A DNA stretch of 64,000 nucleotides, taken from the NCBI GenBank assembly GCA_963704075.1, contig CAVPGV010000001.1:1-64000 (forward strand), written 5' to 3'. The stretch's first letter is position 1. Each line of letters begins with the position of its first letter. This document shows, piece after piece, positions 51,367 to 60,400 of the stretch. Source of the DNA: JADKAV01 sp963704075 (GTDB lineage Bacteria > Actinomycetota > Actinomycetes > S36-B12 > UBA10799). A program made the position numbers and the translations under genes. The notes under the pieces were generated by a model. The model was not told the DNA's origin, ran no database searches, and saw nothing but the letters and a program-made list of their open reading frames with translations.

Positions 51367-52468
51367 CCGAGAACTCCGATCTGCGGGGGTGCTTTTGGCC
51401 CTGTCTGATGGTCACAATCCTGTCCCCCTTCTGCAGGACCCGCAGCGCGTCGGTGTCGAACCGGTAGAGGTGGTCGCCACGCTGGACCGCGAGCAGCATC
51501 TCGCCGGATTCGGACAATTGGGCTGGGGAGAGGCCGAGTTCGGCGCGTCCCACTTCCCGCTCACGGACCTCGAGGCCCTCCGACGGGTCGAGCAGGTCCT
51601 CCATGAGTTCGCCGGCGATCGGGTGGACCAACTGCATGCCCAGCAGACGTCCGGCGGCTTCCGCGGTGGTGATCACCTGATCGGCGCCGGACTGCTTGAG
51701 AACGTTCGCGCTGGCCTGCTCGCGGGCGGCGGCGACCAGCTTTGTTCTGGGCGCCAGCTTGCGCACTGCAAGGGTGACCAGCACGGCCACGTCGTCGCGG
51801 TCCACGGCGACGATCACCTTGCCCGCCGTGGGGACGTCGGCGTGTGTCAGCACCTCTTCCCGGCGGGCGTCCCCCAGGATCCCCGCCACCCCCGGGTACT
51901 CGTCGGAGTCCGGGTCGAGGGGGTCCTTGCGGGTCGGCCGGGTGGCATCTTCGACCGCGGCCGCGTCGTTGGCGATGACAACGATGCGTTCCGGCTCGAT
52001 GTCGTTGTCCAAGAGCATGCGCACCGCTGAGCGTCCTTTGACGCCATATCCGATGACGACGGTGTGATCCTTCAACTTCTTCCTCCAGCGGCGTTCGCGG
52101 AACTCGTTGCGCGTGCGTGCGGTGAGCACCTCCAGGGCGCTACCGACCAACACGATCAGGAAGAGCACCCGCAGGGGTGTGATCAGGAAGATGTTCACCA
52201 GCCGCGCCTGGTCTGTGGCCGGGGTGATGTCCCCGTACCCCGTCGTCGACAGCGAAACCGTGGCGAAGTACAAAGCGTCCACGAAATCGACCGGAGTACC
52301 GGTGTTGTCCTGGTACTGGCTGCGCTGAAAGTAGACCAGCAGTGTGGTGGCCGCGATGGCGAAGAACGCGATCGCTACCCGCACGAGCACCGAGCCGACC
52401 GGACTGAGCCGTAGTGCGGGAAGCGACAATCGACCGCCGAGACCGGCGTCGTCGTCGCGCTCACTCAC
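51359..52468 (-). CDS. Two-TM potassium channel with RCK/TrkA domains
   Basis: A 369-residue channel. The first helix (residues about 27-47) and the pore with filter TTGYGDITPATDQAR are followed by a second helix, then TrkA-N (VVIGYGVKGRSAVRMLLD) and TrkA-C (EVREREVGRAELGLSPAQL) regulatory domains, the KtrAB/MthK-like order. NAD(H) or Ca binding is possible from the Rossmann motif. The GTG at 52466-52468 is used. It is co-transcribed with bpa. Confidence 0.92.
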   Translation of the reverse strand: MSERDDDAGLGGRLSLPALRLSPVGSVLVRVAIAFFAIAATTLLVYFQRSQYQDNTGTPVDFVDALYFATVSLSTTGYGDITPATDQARLVNIFLITPLRVLFLIVLVGSALEVLTARTRNEFRERRWRKKLKDHTVVIGYGVKGRSAVRMLLDNDIEPERIVVIANDAAAVEDATRPTRKDPLDPDSDEYPGVAGILGDARREEVLTHADVPTAGKVIVAVDRDDVAVLVTLAVRKLAPRTKLVAAAREQASANVLKQSGADQVITTAEAAGRLLGMQLVHPIAGELMEDLLDPSEGLEVREREVGRAELGLSPAQLSESGEMLLAVQRGDHLYRFDTDALRVLQKGDRIVTIRQGQKHPRRSEFSDD

Positions 52469-52560
52469 GCAGCGCAACCTACCAGCAGTGGTGGCGGGAG
52501 CCATGGCCGAACCACCCGCCGGGTTGATGTGAGCCAGGTGCGCCGCATCGCCGCCCGTGC

Positions 52561-52596
52561 TTGACCGGAGACCGAACTTGACACTAGCGTCAAGTT
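52561..52596 (+). promoter_or_regulatory. accD promoter overlapped by a 22-bp palindromic operator
   Basis: The -35 TTGACC (52561-52566) and -10 TAGCGT (52585-52590) are 18 bases apart. The palindrome with arms AACTTGAC (52575-52582) and GTCAAGTT (52589-52596) covers the -10 and the expected start site and ends 2 bases before the ATG. TTGAC-N6-GTCAA palindromes resemble sites of MerR/TetR-type regulators of acyl-CoA catabolism such as LiuR. The transcript would be leaderless. Confidence 0.72.
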
Positions 52597-52598
52597 TC

Positions 52599-54206
52599 AT
52601 GGGCGCACTTCGTTCGATGATCGACACCGGCTCCGAACAGTTCACCAGTAACCGCACGGCGATGCTCGAGGCTTTGGCCGAGGTGCGGAGCCTGCAGTCC
52701 GGGGTTGCTGCGGGTGGCGGCTCCACCGACCCGGATAAGAACGCCCGCGCTGTCGCGCGCCTGCGTTCGCGTGGAAAGCTCCTCCCGCGCGAGCGTATTG
52801 CATACCTGCTGGACGCTGGCAGCGCGTTCCTGGAGCTCAGCCCGCTGGCGGGATGGGGCACGCAGGATCCGCTCGGAGCGGGCATTGTCACCGGCATCGG
52901 CACCATCAGCGGGACCGAGTGCGTGATCGTGGCCAACGATCCGACCGTCAAAGGCGGGGCGCAGGGCCCGACAGCCGTGCGCAAAGGCCTTCGAGCGATG
53001 GACATCGCCCGCCAGAACCGCCTGCCCCTGATCAGCCTCACCGAGTCCGCGGGTGCCGACCTTCCGCAGCAAGCGGAGATCTTCGTCCCCGGCGGTGCCA
53101 GTTTCAAGAACCTCACGCAACTATCGGCCCAGGGCATCCCGACGGTGACGATGGTCTTCGGTTCCTCCACCGCCGGCGGTGCGTACGTACCGGGAATGAG
53201 CGACTACGTGGTGCTGCAGAAGGAGGCCGCGAAGGTCTATCTCGGTGGCCCGCCGCTGGTGAAGATGGCCATCGACGAGGACGCCGACGAGGAGGAACTC
53301 GGCGGCGCCGAGATGCACGCGCGGATCTCGGGTCTGGGAGACTACCTCGCCCAGGACGAACCGGATGCCCTGCGGATCGGCCGCGAGATCGTGTCGCACC
53401 TGCGCTGGAGGAAGCAGGGCCCCGGTCCCGACCGAGCGCCCGTCGCTCCCCGCTTCGACCCCGAGGAACTGCTGGGGATCGCCTCGGCCGATGTCCGGGT
53501 GCCCTTCGACGTCCACGACGTCCTGGCCCGGATCCTCGACGGCAGCGAGTTCGAGGAGTTCAAACCGCTGTACGGAACGACACTGGTCACCGGGTGGGGC
53601 CACATCAGCGGCTACCCGGTGGGAGTGCTCGGCAACAACGGAATTCTGTTCAGCGAGGAGTCGCACAAGGGAGCGCAGTTCATCCAGATGTGCAACCGGA
53701 TGGATGTCCCGATCATCTTCGTTCAGAACATCACCGGGTTCATGGTGGGCACGCGCTACGAACAGGGCGGCATCATCAAAGACGGTGCGAAGCTCATCAA
53801 CGCGGTGTCCAATTCGACGGTCCCGCACATCACGTTGATGGTCGGAGCTTCGTACGGCGCGGGCAACTACGGCATGAGCGGGCGGGCCTACGACCCGCGG
53901 TTCGTCTTCACCTGGCCCAACCACCGGATCGCGGTCATGGGCCCGAAACAACTGGCCGGGGTCCTGACGATCGTGGCCAAGCAGAAGGCGGGCGATGCCT
54001 TCGACGAAGCTGCCTTCGCGCCGATCCGGGATGCCTTCGAGAAGCAGGTCGAGGAGCAGTCGACGGCGCTGTTCGCGACCGGCCGCCTGTGGGATGACGG
54101 CATCATCGACCCGCGGGACACCAGAACGGTCTTGGGCTTGGCGTTGTCCGCAACGCACTCGGCACCGGTTCAGGGCACGGAGGCGTTCGGAATCTGGCGG
54201 ATGTAG
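52599..54206 (+). CDS. accD1: Acyl-CoA carboxylase beta subunit (carboxyltransferase; methylcrotonyl-CoA type candidate)
   Basis: A 535-residue carboxyltransferase with two crotonase-like halves. VIVANDPTVKGGAQGPTAVR, LTESAGADLPQQ and FGSSTAGGAYVPGMSDY form the acyl-CoA side; QNITGFMVGTRYEQGG and GASYGAGNYGMSGRAYDPRF the biotin side. VRVPFDVHDVLARILDGSEF is in the linker. Length and the ITGFMVG-YEQGG pattern fit methylcrotonyl- or geranyl-CoA carboxylases (leucine degradation) better than propionyl-CoA ones. The usual downstream biotin subunit gene is missing; a repeat block and IS remnant follow. Confidence 0.9.
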   Translation: MGALRSMIDTGSEQFTSNRTAMLEALAEVRSLQSGVAAGGGSTDPDKNARAVARLRSRGKLLPRERIAYLLDAGSAFLELSPLAGWGTQDPLGAGIVTGIGTISGTECVIVANDPTVKGGAQGPTAVRKGLRAMDIARQNRLPLISLTESAGADLPQQAEIFVPGGASFKNLTQLSAQGIPTVTMVFGSSTAGGAYVPGMSDYVVLQKEAAKVYLGGPPLVKMAIDEDADEEELGGAEMHARISGLGDYLAQDEPDALRIGREIVSHLRWRKQGPGPDRAPVAPRFDPEELLGIASADVRVPFDVHDVLARILDGSEFEEFKPLYGTTLVTGWGHISGYPVGVLGNNGILFSEESHKGAQFIQMCNRMDVPIIFVQNITGFMVGTRYEQGGIIKDGAKLINAVSNSTVPHITLMVGASYGAGNYGMSGRAYDPRFVFTWPNHRIAVMGPKQLAGVLTIVAKQKAGDAFDEAAFAPIRDAFEKQVEEQSTALFATGRLWDDGIIDPRDTRTVLGLALSATHSAPVQGTEAFGIWRM

Positions 54207-54354
54207 GGAGCGGGGCGGGCCGTCGAGGGCGACGATGTTGGGCACTTTGGGCAGCCAGAACCCCCAACAACCTCGCCCTCAATATCGGGGGTCCCCAACA
54301 ACCTCGCCCTCGAAATCGGGGGTCCCCAACAACCTCGCCCTCGAAGCCGGGAGG
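54202..54354. repeat. Repeat copy A: about 60-base leader plus three 31-bp tandem units
   Basis: It begins at the accD stop codon. The leader (54202-54261) contains an inverted version of the unit (TCGAGGGCGACGATGTTGGG). Units lie at 54262-54292, 54293-54323 and 54324-54354 (last one diverged at its end). Unit core is CCCCAACAACCTCGCCCTCG. The leader can pair with the units to form hairpins. Confidence 0.88.
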
Positions 54355-54374
54355 CGGATGTAGCGGCGCGCGGT

Positions 54375-54527
54375 TGTAGGGAGCGGGGCGGGCCGTCGAG
54401 GGCGACGATGTTGGGCACTTTGGGCAGCGAAAACCCCCAACAACCTCGCCCTCAATATCGGGGGTCCCCAACAACCTCGCCCTCGAAATCGGGGGTCCCC
54501 AACAACCTCGCCCTCGAAATCGGGGGT
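54375..54527. repeat. Repeat copy B: second leader plus three 31-bp tandem units
   Basis: A near-exact copy of 54202-54354 displaced by 173 bases. The units are 54435-54465, 54466-54496 and 54497-54527. The units are contiguous, with no spacers, so this is a minisatellite-like duplication and not a CRISPR array. Confidence 0.88.
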
Positions 54528-54556
54528 CCGACGAAGCCGAAACGCCGCTACTCCTC

Positions 54557-54918
54557 CCTGGTCCCAGGTCACGGTCTGGCGCATGCGTTCGGGCATCCGC
54601 TGGATCGCGGCGATCATCTCGTCGCGCAGCGGCCTCGGCGCCGTGCCCGTCGGGCAGGTGCAGCAGCGTGGTGTAGCGGCTGCACCGGTCGACCAGCGTC
54701 CCGACCGCGGTCTTGTTCAACGCGCCGGTGATCAAGTCGCCTTCCCAATGCCCGGGCACCGCCCGGCCCAGCGCCTCCTGCGGGCGGTCCACGATCGAGG
54801 TCATGTCCGCCCGCCGGCCTCGGCGCTCTTCGGTACGCCGAGGCCGGCGCACCTTGCGCCCGGTACGCAGCGTGGCCTTCAACTCCCGTTGCAGCCCACC
54901 GGCACTGTTGACGTACAA
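54557..54918 (-). mobile_element. IS30-family transposase remnant, truncated at both ends
   Basis: About 120 residues of the IS30 catalytic domain on the minus strand. ELKATLRTGRKVRRPRR, then GHWEGDLITGALNKTAVGTL (first Asp), RYTTLLHLPDGHG (region of the second) and, after a frameshift near 54640, IAAIQRMPERMRQTVTWDQG. Sequence stops at TWDQG (54557), where the tandem-repeat region begins, and at LYVNSAGG (about 54916), where phage sequence begins. The HTH domain, the last Glu and both terminal repeats are missing. Confidence 0.85.
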
Positions 54919-56020
54919 TCTTCAGGCGATCCAACCTGGCGCGTACCGTACGCCGCAGCGGTACGAGAACGTGAAGCAGTGGGGGACTCGGTACGTCAAA
55001 TACATGGCGGACCTGATGATCCTCGACGACGAGGTCGAGAAGAACCTCGAATGGATGGCGTACTTGAAGGCGGGTCGCAAGGACCTGTTCTTCGACGAGC
55101 TGTTCAGCGTGTACCTGTCGCGCAAGCAGGACTTGGCTCTGCGCGTTCAGAACGGGATGGAGTCGATCTTCTCGGCGGTGCCGGACTTCGACGCGATGGA
55201 GAATCGCTCGAACTCGGCGACGGCAGCGGTGAGCTTCTTCGCGTTGGTGAACGAGTGGTATGCCGGTCTGTTCGGCATCCAGACGGCCACCGGAGTCACG
55301 GGCGGTAGCGCCGCGACGGACTACGTCACGGCTGCTGTCGTGAACGGCAAGTGGATCACGAAGCAGGGCATCAATCCTGCGTCGGCGATCTACAACGGCA
55401 AGTTGCAGCCGACGCGGGTCGGGTACGACAGCTTGGCGTTGCCGGGTGCGACCAACAGCGAGCTGAACGTGATCAGCGCCCTCAAGCGTGCGATTCGCGC
55501 GTCTACCTACGAGAAGCCGCCGTCTGTTCCGACGACGGTCGACCCGCAGGTGCCGACGATCACGGATCAGGACGACCTGATCATCTACACGTCGGACAAG
55601 GGCATGACGCACATTGAGAACCAGATCCTGGGTTCCCAGGACCTGTGGGTCTCGGCGTCGCGCGAGGACCCGGCGGTGATGAACCCGATGGTTCGCGGTC
55701 ACGAGATCGCCTACTGGGCGGCACTTGACACGGCTGCGATCTACGGGGGCGGAACGAGCGGTCTGACGACGCTGACCACCGAGGGCGGATGCGGCACCAG
55801 CGGGTACTGCGGTCCGCGTTTCTACGGTCACCGTCGCATGTCGCTGTACCCCGTGAGCCACGTCCTGAACTGGTTCCGGCAGCGGAACATGACGCCGCAT
55901 CCGAACATTCCGGACGCGCGCGTTTCGTACCTCGACGTCGAGTGCAGTTGGTTCGCGGAGGACCTGCGTTCGCAGTTCGTGGTATACCCGACGACGACCC
56001 AACTCTACGCTGCCTACTAG
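54919..56020 (+). CDS. Phage major capsid-like protein, 5'-truncated
   Basis: About 366 residues of a capsid-type protein in an open frame; the true start is missing. The first credible residues are LQAIQPGAYRTPQRYENVKQ. The frame stays open further left but is there antisense to the IS30 remnant, so those residues are not part of it. The FFDELFSVYLSRKQDL and VSFFALVNEWYAGLFG helices, the PMVRGHEIAYWAALDTA segment and its position before connector and tail genes suggest the major head protein. No exact family recognised. Codon use (ACG, TCG, GCG-rich) differs from the chromosome side. Confidence 0.65.
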
Positions 56021-56035
56021 GCCAGGAGCTTCAAC

Positions 56036-56620
56036 ATGCTGTTCCTTCTTCCGTGGCCCAACATGAAGGGCCATCTGCCTGTCTTGACCGAGTTCGTGGT
56101 CATGGGGGCATACTTCGACGAAGCGGCGACGGCCGCAGACGTGATGCAGTTCGATACGTCGCTGATTGCAGCGACCTCGTACGACATCGGAACCGAATCG
56201 TCTGGCGTGACCACGAGTGCATGGGGGCGTGTGCGCGACCCTGACGTGAACACGGCCCTCATCGACAACTGCGAAACTGGAGTCTATTGCGTTGCCAAGA
56301 CCACGCAAGCGGCTGCCACGTTCGGTGATGTGCTGGTGATCGGAACTTGCACGCTGACCAAGGTCACCGCCGCGACGCACACTGTCGGGCAGGACTACGC
56401 CGTTTCGATGGCAGCAGCCGGGAAGGTTGTGGTCGGTGCGGCAGTCCCGGTGGTGGCGACTGATAAGATCTCTACCGCCGCGCACTTCGTCAAGATCGTG
56501 ATGAAGTCTTCGGTTGCGGACGCTGTTGGATCGGCTGCTGCGGTGACGGGCAAGTTCAACGGGTTCGGATGGGGTGTGCGGTTCCAGAACTGCGCCTACA
56601 ACAAGGACAACACCGACTAG
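56036..56620 (+). CDS. Phage structural protein of unknown function (head decoration candidate)
   Basis: A 194-residue alanine/threonine/valine-rich protein without a recognisable domain. The ATG follows AGGAG by 7 bases, 16 bases after the capsid gene. GDVLVIGTCTLTKVTAATHT and DKISTAAHFVKIVMKSS suggest beta-structure. A small beta-rich protein directly after a capsid gene is often a decoration or stabilising protein; that is inference from position. Confidence 0.6.
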   Translation: MLFLLPWPNMKGHLPVLTEFVVMGAYFDEAATAADVMQFDTSLIAATSYDIGTESSGVTTSAWGRVRDPDVNTALIDNCETGVYCVAKTTQAAATFGDVLVIGTCTLTKVTAATHTVGQDYAVSMAAAGKVVVGAAVPVVATDKISTAAHFVKIVMKSSVADAVGSAAAVTGKFNGFGWGVRFQNCAYNKDNTD

Positions 56621-56682
56621 TTGTTCCAGCGCCGGGGCGCGTCGAACGCGGCGCGTCCTGGCCCAACACACAAGAGCACTCC

Positions 56683-57429
56683 ATGCAGATCAACGAAGCC
56701 TACGAGCGCATCGCGCACGTCCTGAACAACCCTGACGGGGCTGTTCTGCTCGGCAATCTGCGGGTGCTCAACGATGCGGGCGCGCACTTCTACTCGATGC
56801 GTCCGTGGCGGTTCGCGCGCCGCTCGACCACGACGCTGACGATCCCGGAAAACTCTCGGTGGATCACGCTGCCGCTGGGCTGCGCGCAGGTGCTTGAGAT
56901 CCAGGGCACGGCGAGCTGGGGTGGCGTGGCGATCCGCGTGAACCCGCTCCAGATGGCGTCGCTTCGTGCGAGCGAACTCGACGGCGCAGGCAACGTGCTG
57001 TACTGGACCGAGGTTTTCGCCACGGACGGGGACAATCCGCTGCGACGCAGGCTGGAGGTGTTCCCGCTGGCGTCGAGCACGACCGCGAACGCGCTGGTGA
57101 TGTTCTTCCGCAGCGAGTGGGAGCCTGTCACGGGCGATGTGGACTCGAAGGTCGCGCTTCCGATCCCAGCCTTCGCCGAGCCGCTGTTCGGGCGCGTGCT
57201 GGAGTGCTTTGCGCGTGGGATGGAGCGTCCCGAGAGCGGGACCGTCGACGAGCACCTAGCTGGCATCGGACCGATGTTCCAAGCGGTGATCGAGGCTGAC
57301 TCGCGCTCGATGCACGACTTCGGTCCGGCGCGGAACACTGCGGTCCAGACCGCGAACATGCGCATGGGCGCGAACCGTGGTGATCAACTGACCTGGGATC
57401 TCGGCAGCGTGAGGTTGCCCGTACTGTGA
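56683..57429 (+). CDS. Phage head-tail connector/tail tubular protein A-like
   Basis: A 248-residue protein. INEAYERIAHVLNNPD at the start, FYSMRPWRFARRSTTTLTIP, YWTEVFATDGDNPLRRRLEV and a helical end resemble the T7 gp11/P22 gp4 class of adaptor proteins in short-tailed phages. It overlaps the next gene by 4 bases. Assignment rests on pattern and gene order, not on a search. Confidence 0.6.
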   Translation: MQINEAYERIAHVLNNPDGAVLLGNLRVLNDAGAHFYSMRPWRFARRSTTTLTIPENSRWITLPLGCAQVLEIQGTASWGGVAIRVNPLQMASLRASELDGAGNVLYWTEVFATDGDNPLRRRLEVFPLASSTTANALVMFFRSEWEPVTGDVDSKVALPIPAFAEPLFGRVLECFARGMERPESGTVDEHLAGIGPMFQAVIEADSRSMHDFGPARNTAVQTANMRMGANRGDQLTWDLGSVRLPVL

Positions 57430-60400
57430 GACAGAAGCCCTCCAGCTTCGGGTTCCCGCTCAAGGGCCGCGACGACTCGCTCATCGCCATCGGTCAGACG
57501 CCGGAGACGACGATCGAGGGGCACAACGTCGCGTCGCAGTCGCCAACGACCGGGCGCATCGGTGGAGGGCGACGCGCCGGGATGGTGCGGGCCTGCTCGT
57601 CGCGCGTCGGTGAGGGCATCGGGCGCGGTGCGGCATCGGTGGTCGCGGACTTGCAGCACGTCGCGTACACGGCGCTCGCTGAGCCCGAGGAGGGCTGGAG
57701 CGTGCTGGGCCCGTCGGGGAAGGACGCGTACGCGGTGCGGGTGGACGCACTGGGGGACGTGTACACGCTCGAAGGCGGGAAGCACGTCTCGATTCGGAAC
57801 TCCGCCGGTGTCGAGCAGGCGACGATCGCGCTGCCTGTGGGGACCAGCGGTCAGGTGTGCCGCGCGCTCGAAATCGACCCGTTCCTGCGACGTGTGTTCG
57901 TGGGGGTCTCAGATGGTGGTTCACAGGCGAGCGCGCGGCTTTGGGCCTACGAGCGTGACCCGTACCACGGGTGGCAGGTGCTGTGGGAACTTGGTCCGGA
58001 CAGCATCCCCGCGCTCGGCATCTACGTCGAGAAGCTGACTCTGACGCCCAACGGCATGTTGCTGGCGGGCGCGAACGACCGCGAGACAGGCCGGTCCTAC
58101 ATGATCGGCTTCGACACGCTGGGCACGATCCCGATGGAGCGGTGGCGCGCGCAGGTGCCGTACCCGTTGACGGTGCAGGCCATCGCGCCGAACGACGGGG
58201 ACATCGCGGTCGGGTCGGGTGAGAACGCCGATCGTGGGCTGGACCCGCGTCACCCGGAGACGGGGCAGGTGCTCGATCCAGCGTTCGCGTCGTACAAGGT
58301 CAAGGATCTGGAGGACTGGGACACGCGTCACTGGGCGCTGTTCGACGCGGCGACGCTCGACCTGCGTGACGGCGACGACGTGTTCGAGTGGCCGGACTCG
58401 CTCGGTTCGCAGCGCAAGTTCTCGGCGGCTGCTGGGGCTCCCATCACGATCAACAGTCAGGACACAAAGTACACGATTGCCTCGGCGAACGTGACTGCTA
58501 ACGACACCCTCACGTTTACGACTCCTGACGGCAGTATCTCGGAAACGTACAAGTGGGTCGTGACCCCATCGGCGAGCGGTGAGGTTGCGATTGGCGGTTC
58601 CGCGTCGCTGTCGATGATCAATCTACGTGATGTGCTCAAGGATGGCGGCGACGGCACGAATGCGTTGGTCGCAACGCTTCCGAGCACGTTGGTGACGGTT
58701 GGTTCGCTGGGAACAGGCGGTGGCGGCGCGATCCTGCCGCTCAAGTGCAACACGCAACGTGCGATCGTGGTCTGCACGGAGTCCAGTGCTACTGCGTCGC
58801 TGTCCGATTCGCGCATCTTTCCGGGTGGGACTGTTACGGGTACTGCTCCGAAGTTACGCAAGAACGTCCTGAGCGGTCGTGCTGGCGTCTACTTCAACGG
58901 CATCTCGTCGAAGATGGAGACGTTGCCGAACTCGACCAAGGCGACGAGCGCGGCTGAGCAGCAGCACACGCTGCTCCCCGGATACGGAAACAACTTCTCG
59001 CTGACTGAGAGCGGGCGGTTCTGCATGTTCGCCATCATCAAGCCGTACACGCGGTACACGATGGCGTGCCCGATCTCGCAGCGGGTGGACAAGTCGGGCG
59101 GCTCGTGGATCAGGCGCGTGGTGAGCAACCGTAACGCGAGCGGGGTGTACGCGGAAAACTACGTCGGGGTCGTTGAGCGGGACGGCACCACGGAGCGCAC
59201 GCACGCTGCCGACGTGCTCAGCGGTGCGAACGACTCCGGCTTCGTGATGGTCTCGCTGTTGAGCGACCCGACGGGGGACTACGAGGTCTATCTCAACGGC
59301 ACCGCAGCGGCGAACTCAACCACGGCGACGACTGGGACTGCGGCAGCGAACGACTCGCTTGGCGCGACGACGCTCGGTCAGTCGCACTACGTCAACGGCG
59401 AGGAGCAACTGTTCTGGGAGGGCGAGATCCACGTGATGCTGGTCGTTCATCGTCCTGACGACACGCCGATGACGTCGATTGAGCGGCAGTTGTACGAGGG
59501 CGCGCTCGCGTGGTACTTCGGCGAGAGCCGGTTGCTTCCAGCGACGCATCCCTACTACAGCGTGCCGCCTCCGCCTCCGGGTGGATCGGTCAACGACTGG
59601 TACACATCGCGCAAGGTGATCAGCACGACGCCGATCGTCACGAAGCTCGATGCGCAGTCGCGCGAGATCGCGTGGATGGCCGCGAGTGACAACGACACGC
59701 CGGCTACGATTGGAGCGCTCGGCAGCGGCATGGCGTTCCTGAGCACGGGCGACCTCGTGAGCGTCGGGCCGCCCGCGTTGATGTCGGGCGATGGGTCTGA
59801 CACCGCGAGCGTGCGACTGATCGAGGACGGCGGCGACGACTTCACGTTGGGATGGAGCGACGACCTCGGGACACTCGCCAAGGAGTCGTTCACCTACGAC
59901 AAGCTCGAACTGGCTGTGGACGAGTGGGACAACGTCTACATCCCGTTCAACGCCGAGCGGTACGACGCCGGATATCCGCCGCAGTTCCTGATGTACAGCG
60001 CGACCGGAACACAACTGGCAGCCCCGGATGCGCTGGCAGCGCGGGCCGCATTCTCGGTCGCGCTCCAGCCTACGGACACTGGATTAGATGACGACACGGT
60101 TCAGCGCGCGGAGTCGATCGTGTTGGCGACGCAGCGCGCGCTATCGACGACGTTGACGATGAGCGCGTTTCCGGAGGACGGCGACCAGATCGCGTTCGAC
60201 GGAACGGTTGACGCCCTTCCGGTGATCGAGACGTACACGTTCGTGACGACGGCGACCGTTGACTACGACGTCGAGATTGGCGCGGACATCGGGGCGACGC
60301 TCGACGCGCTCAAGGCTGCAATCAACGGGACGCCGCGTTCAGTGCTGGTGACGGCGACGACGGTGGACGCTTCGACGCTCGTGATCAAGCAGCGCATCGC

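Noticed and set aside
54202..54527. CRISPR array
   Set aside because: The 31-bp units are contiguous with no spacers, no cas genes are near, and the whole block is duplicated with its leader.
54713..54918. N-terminal 68 codons joined in frame to the phage capsid-type protein
   Set aside because: They are the antisense reading of the IS30 remnant, so the fusion is an accident of the junction.
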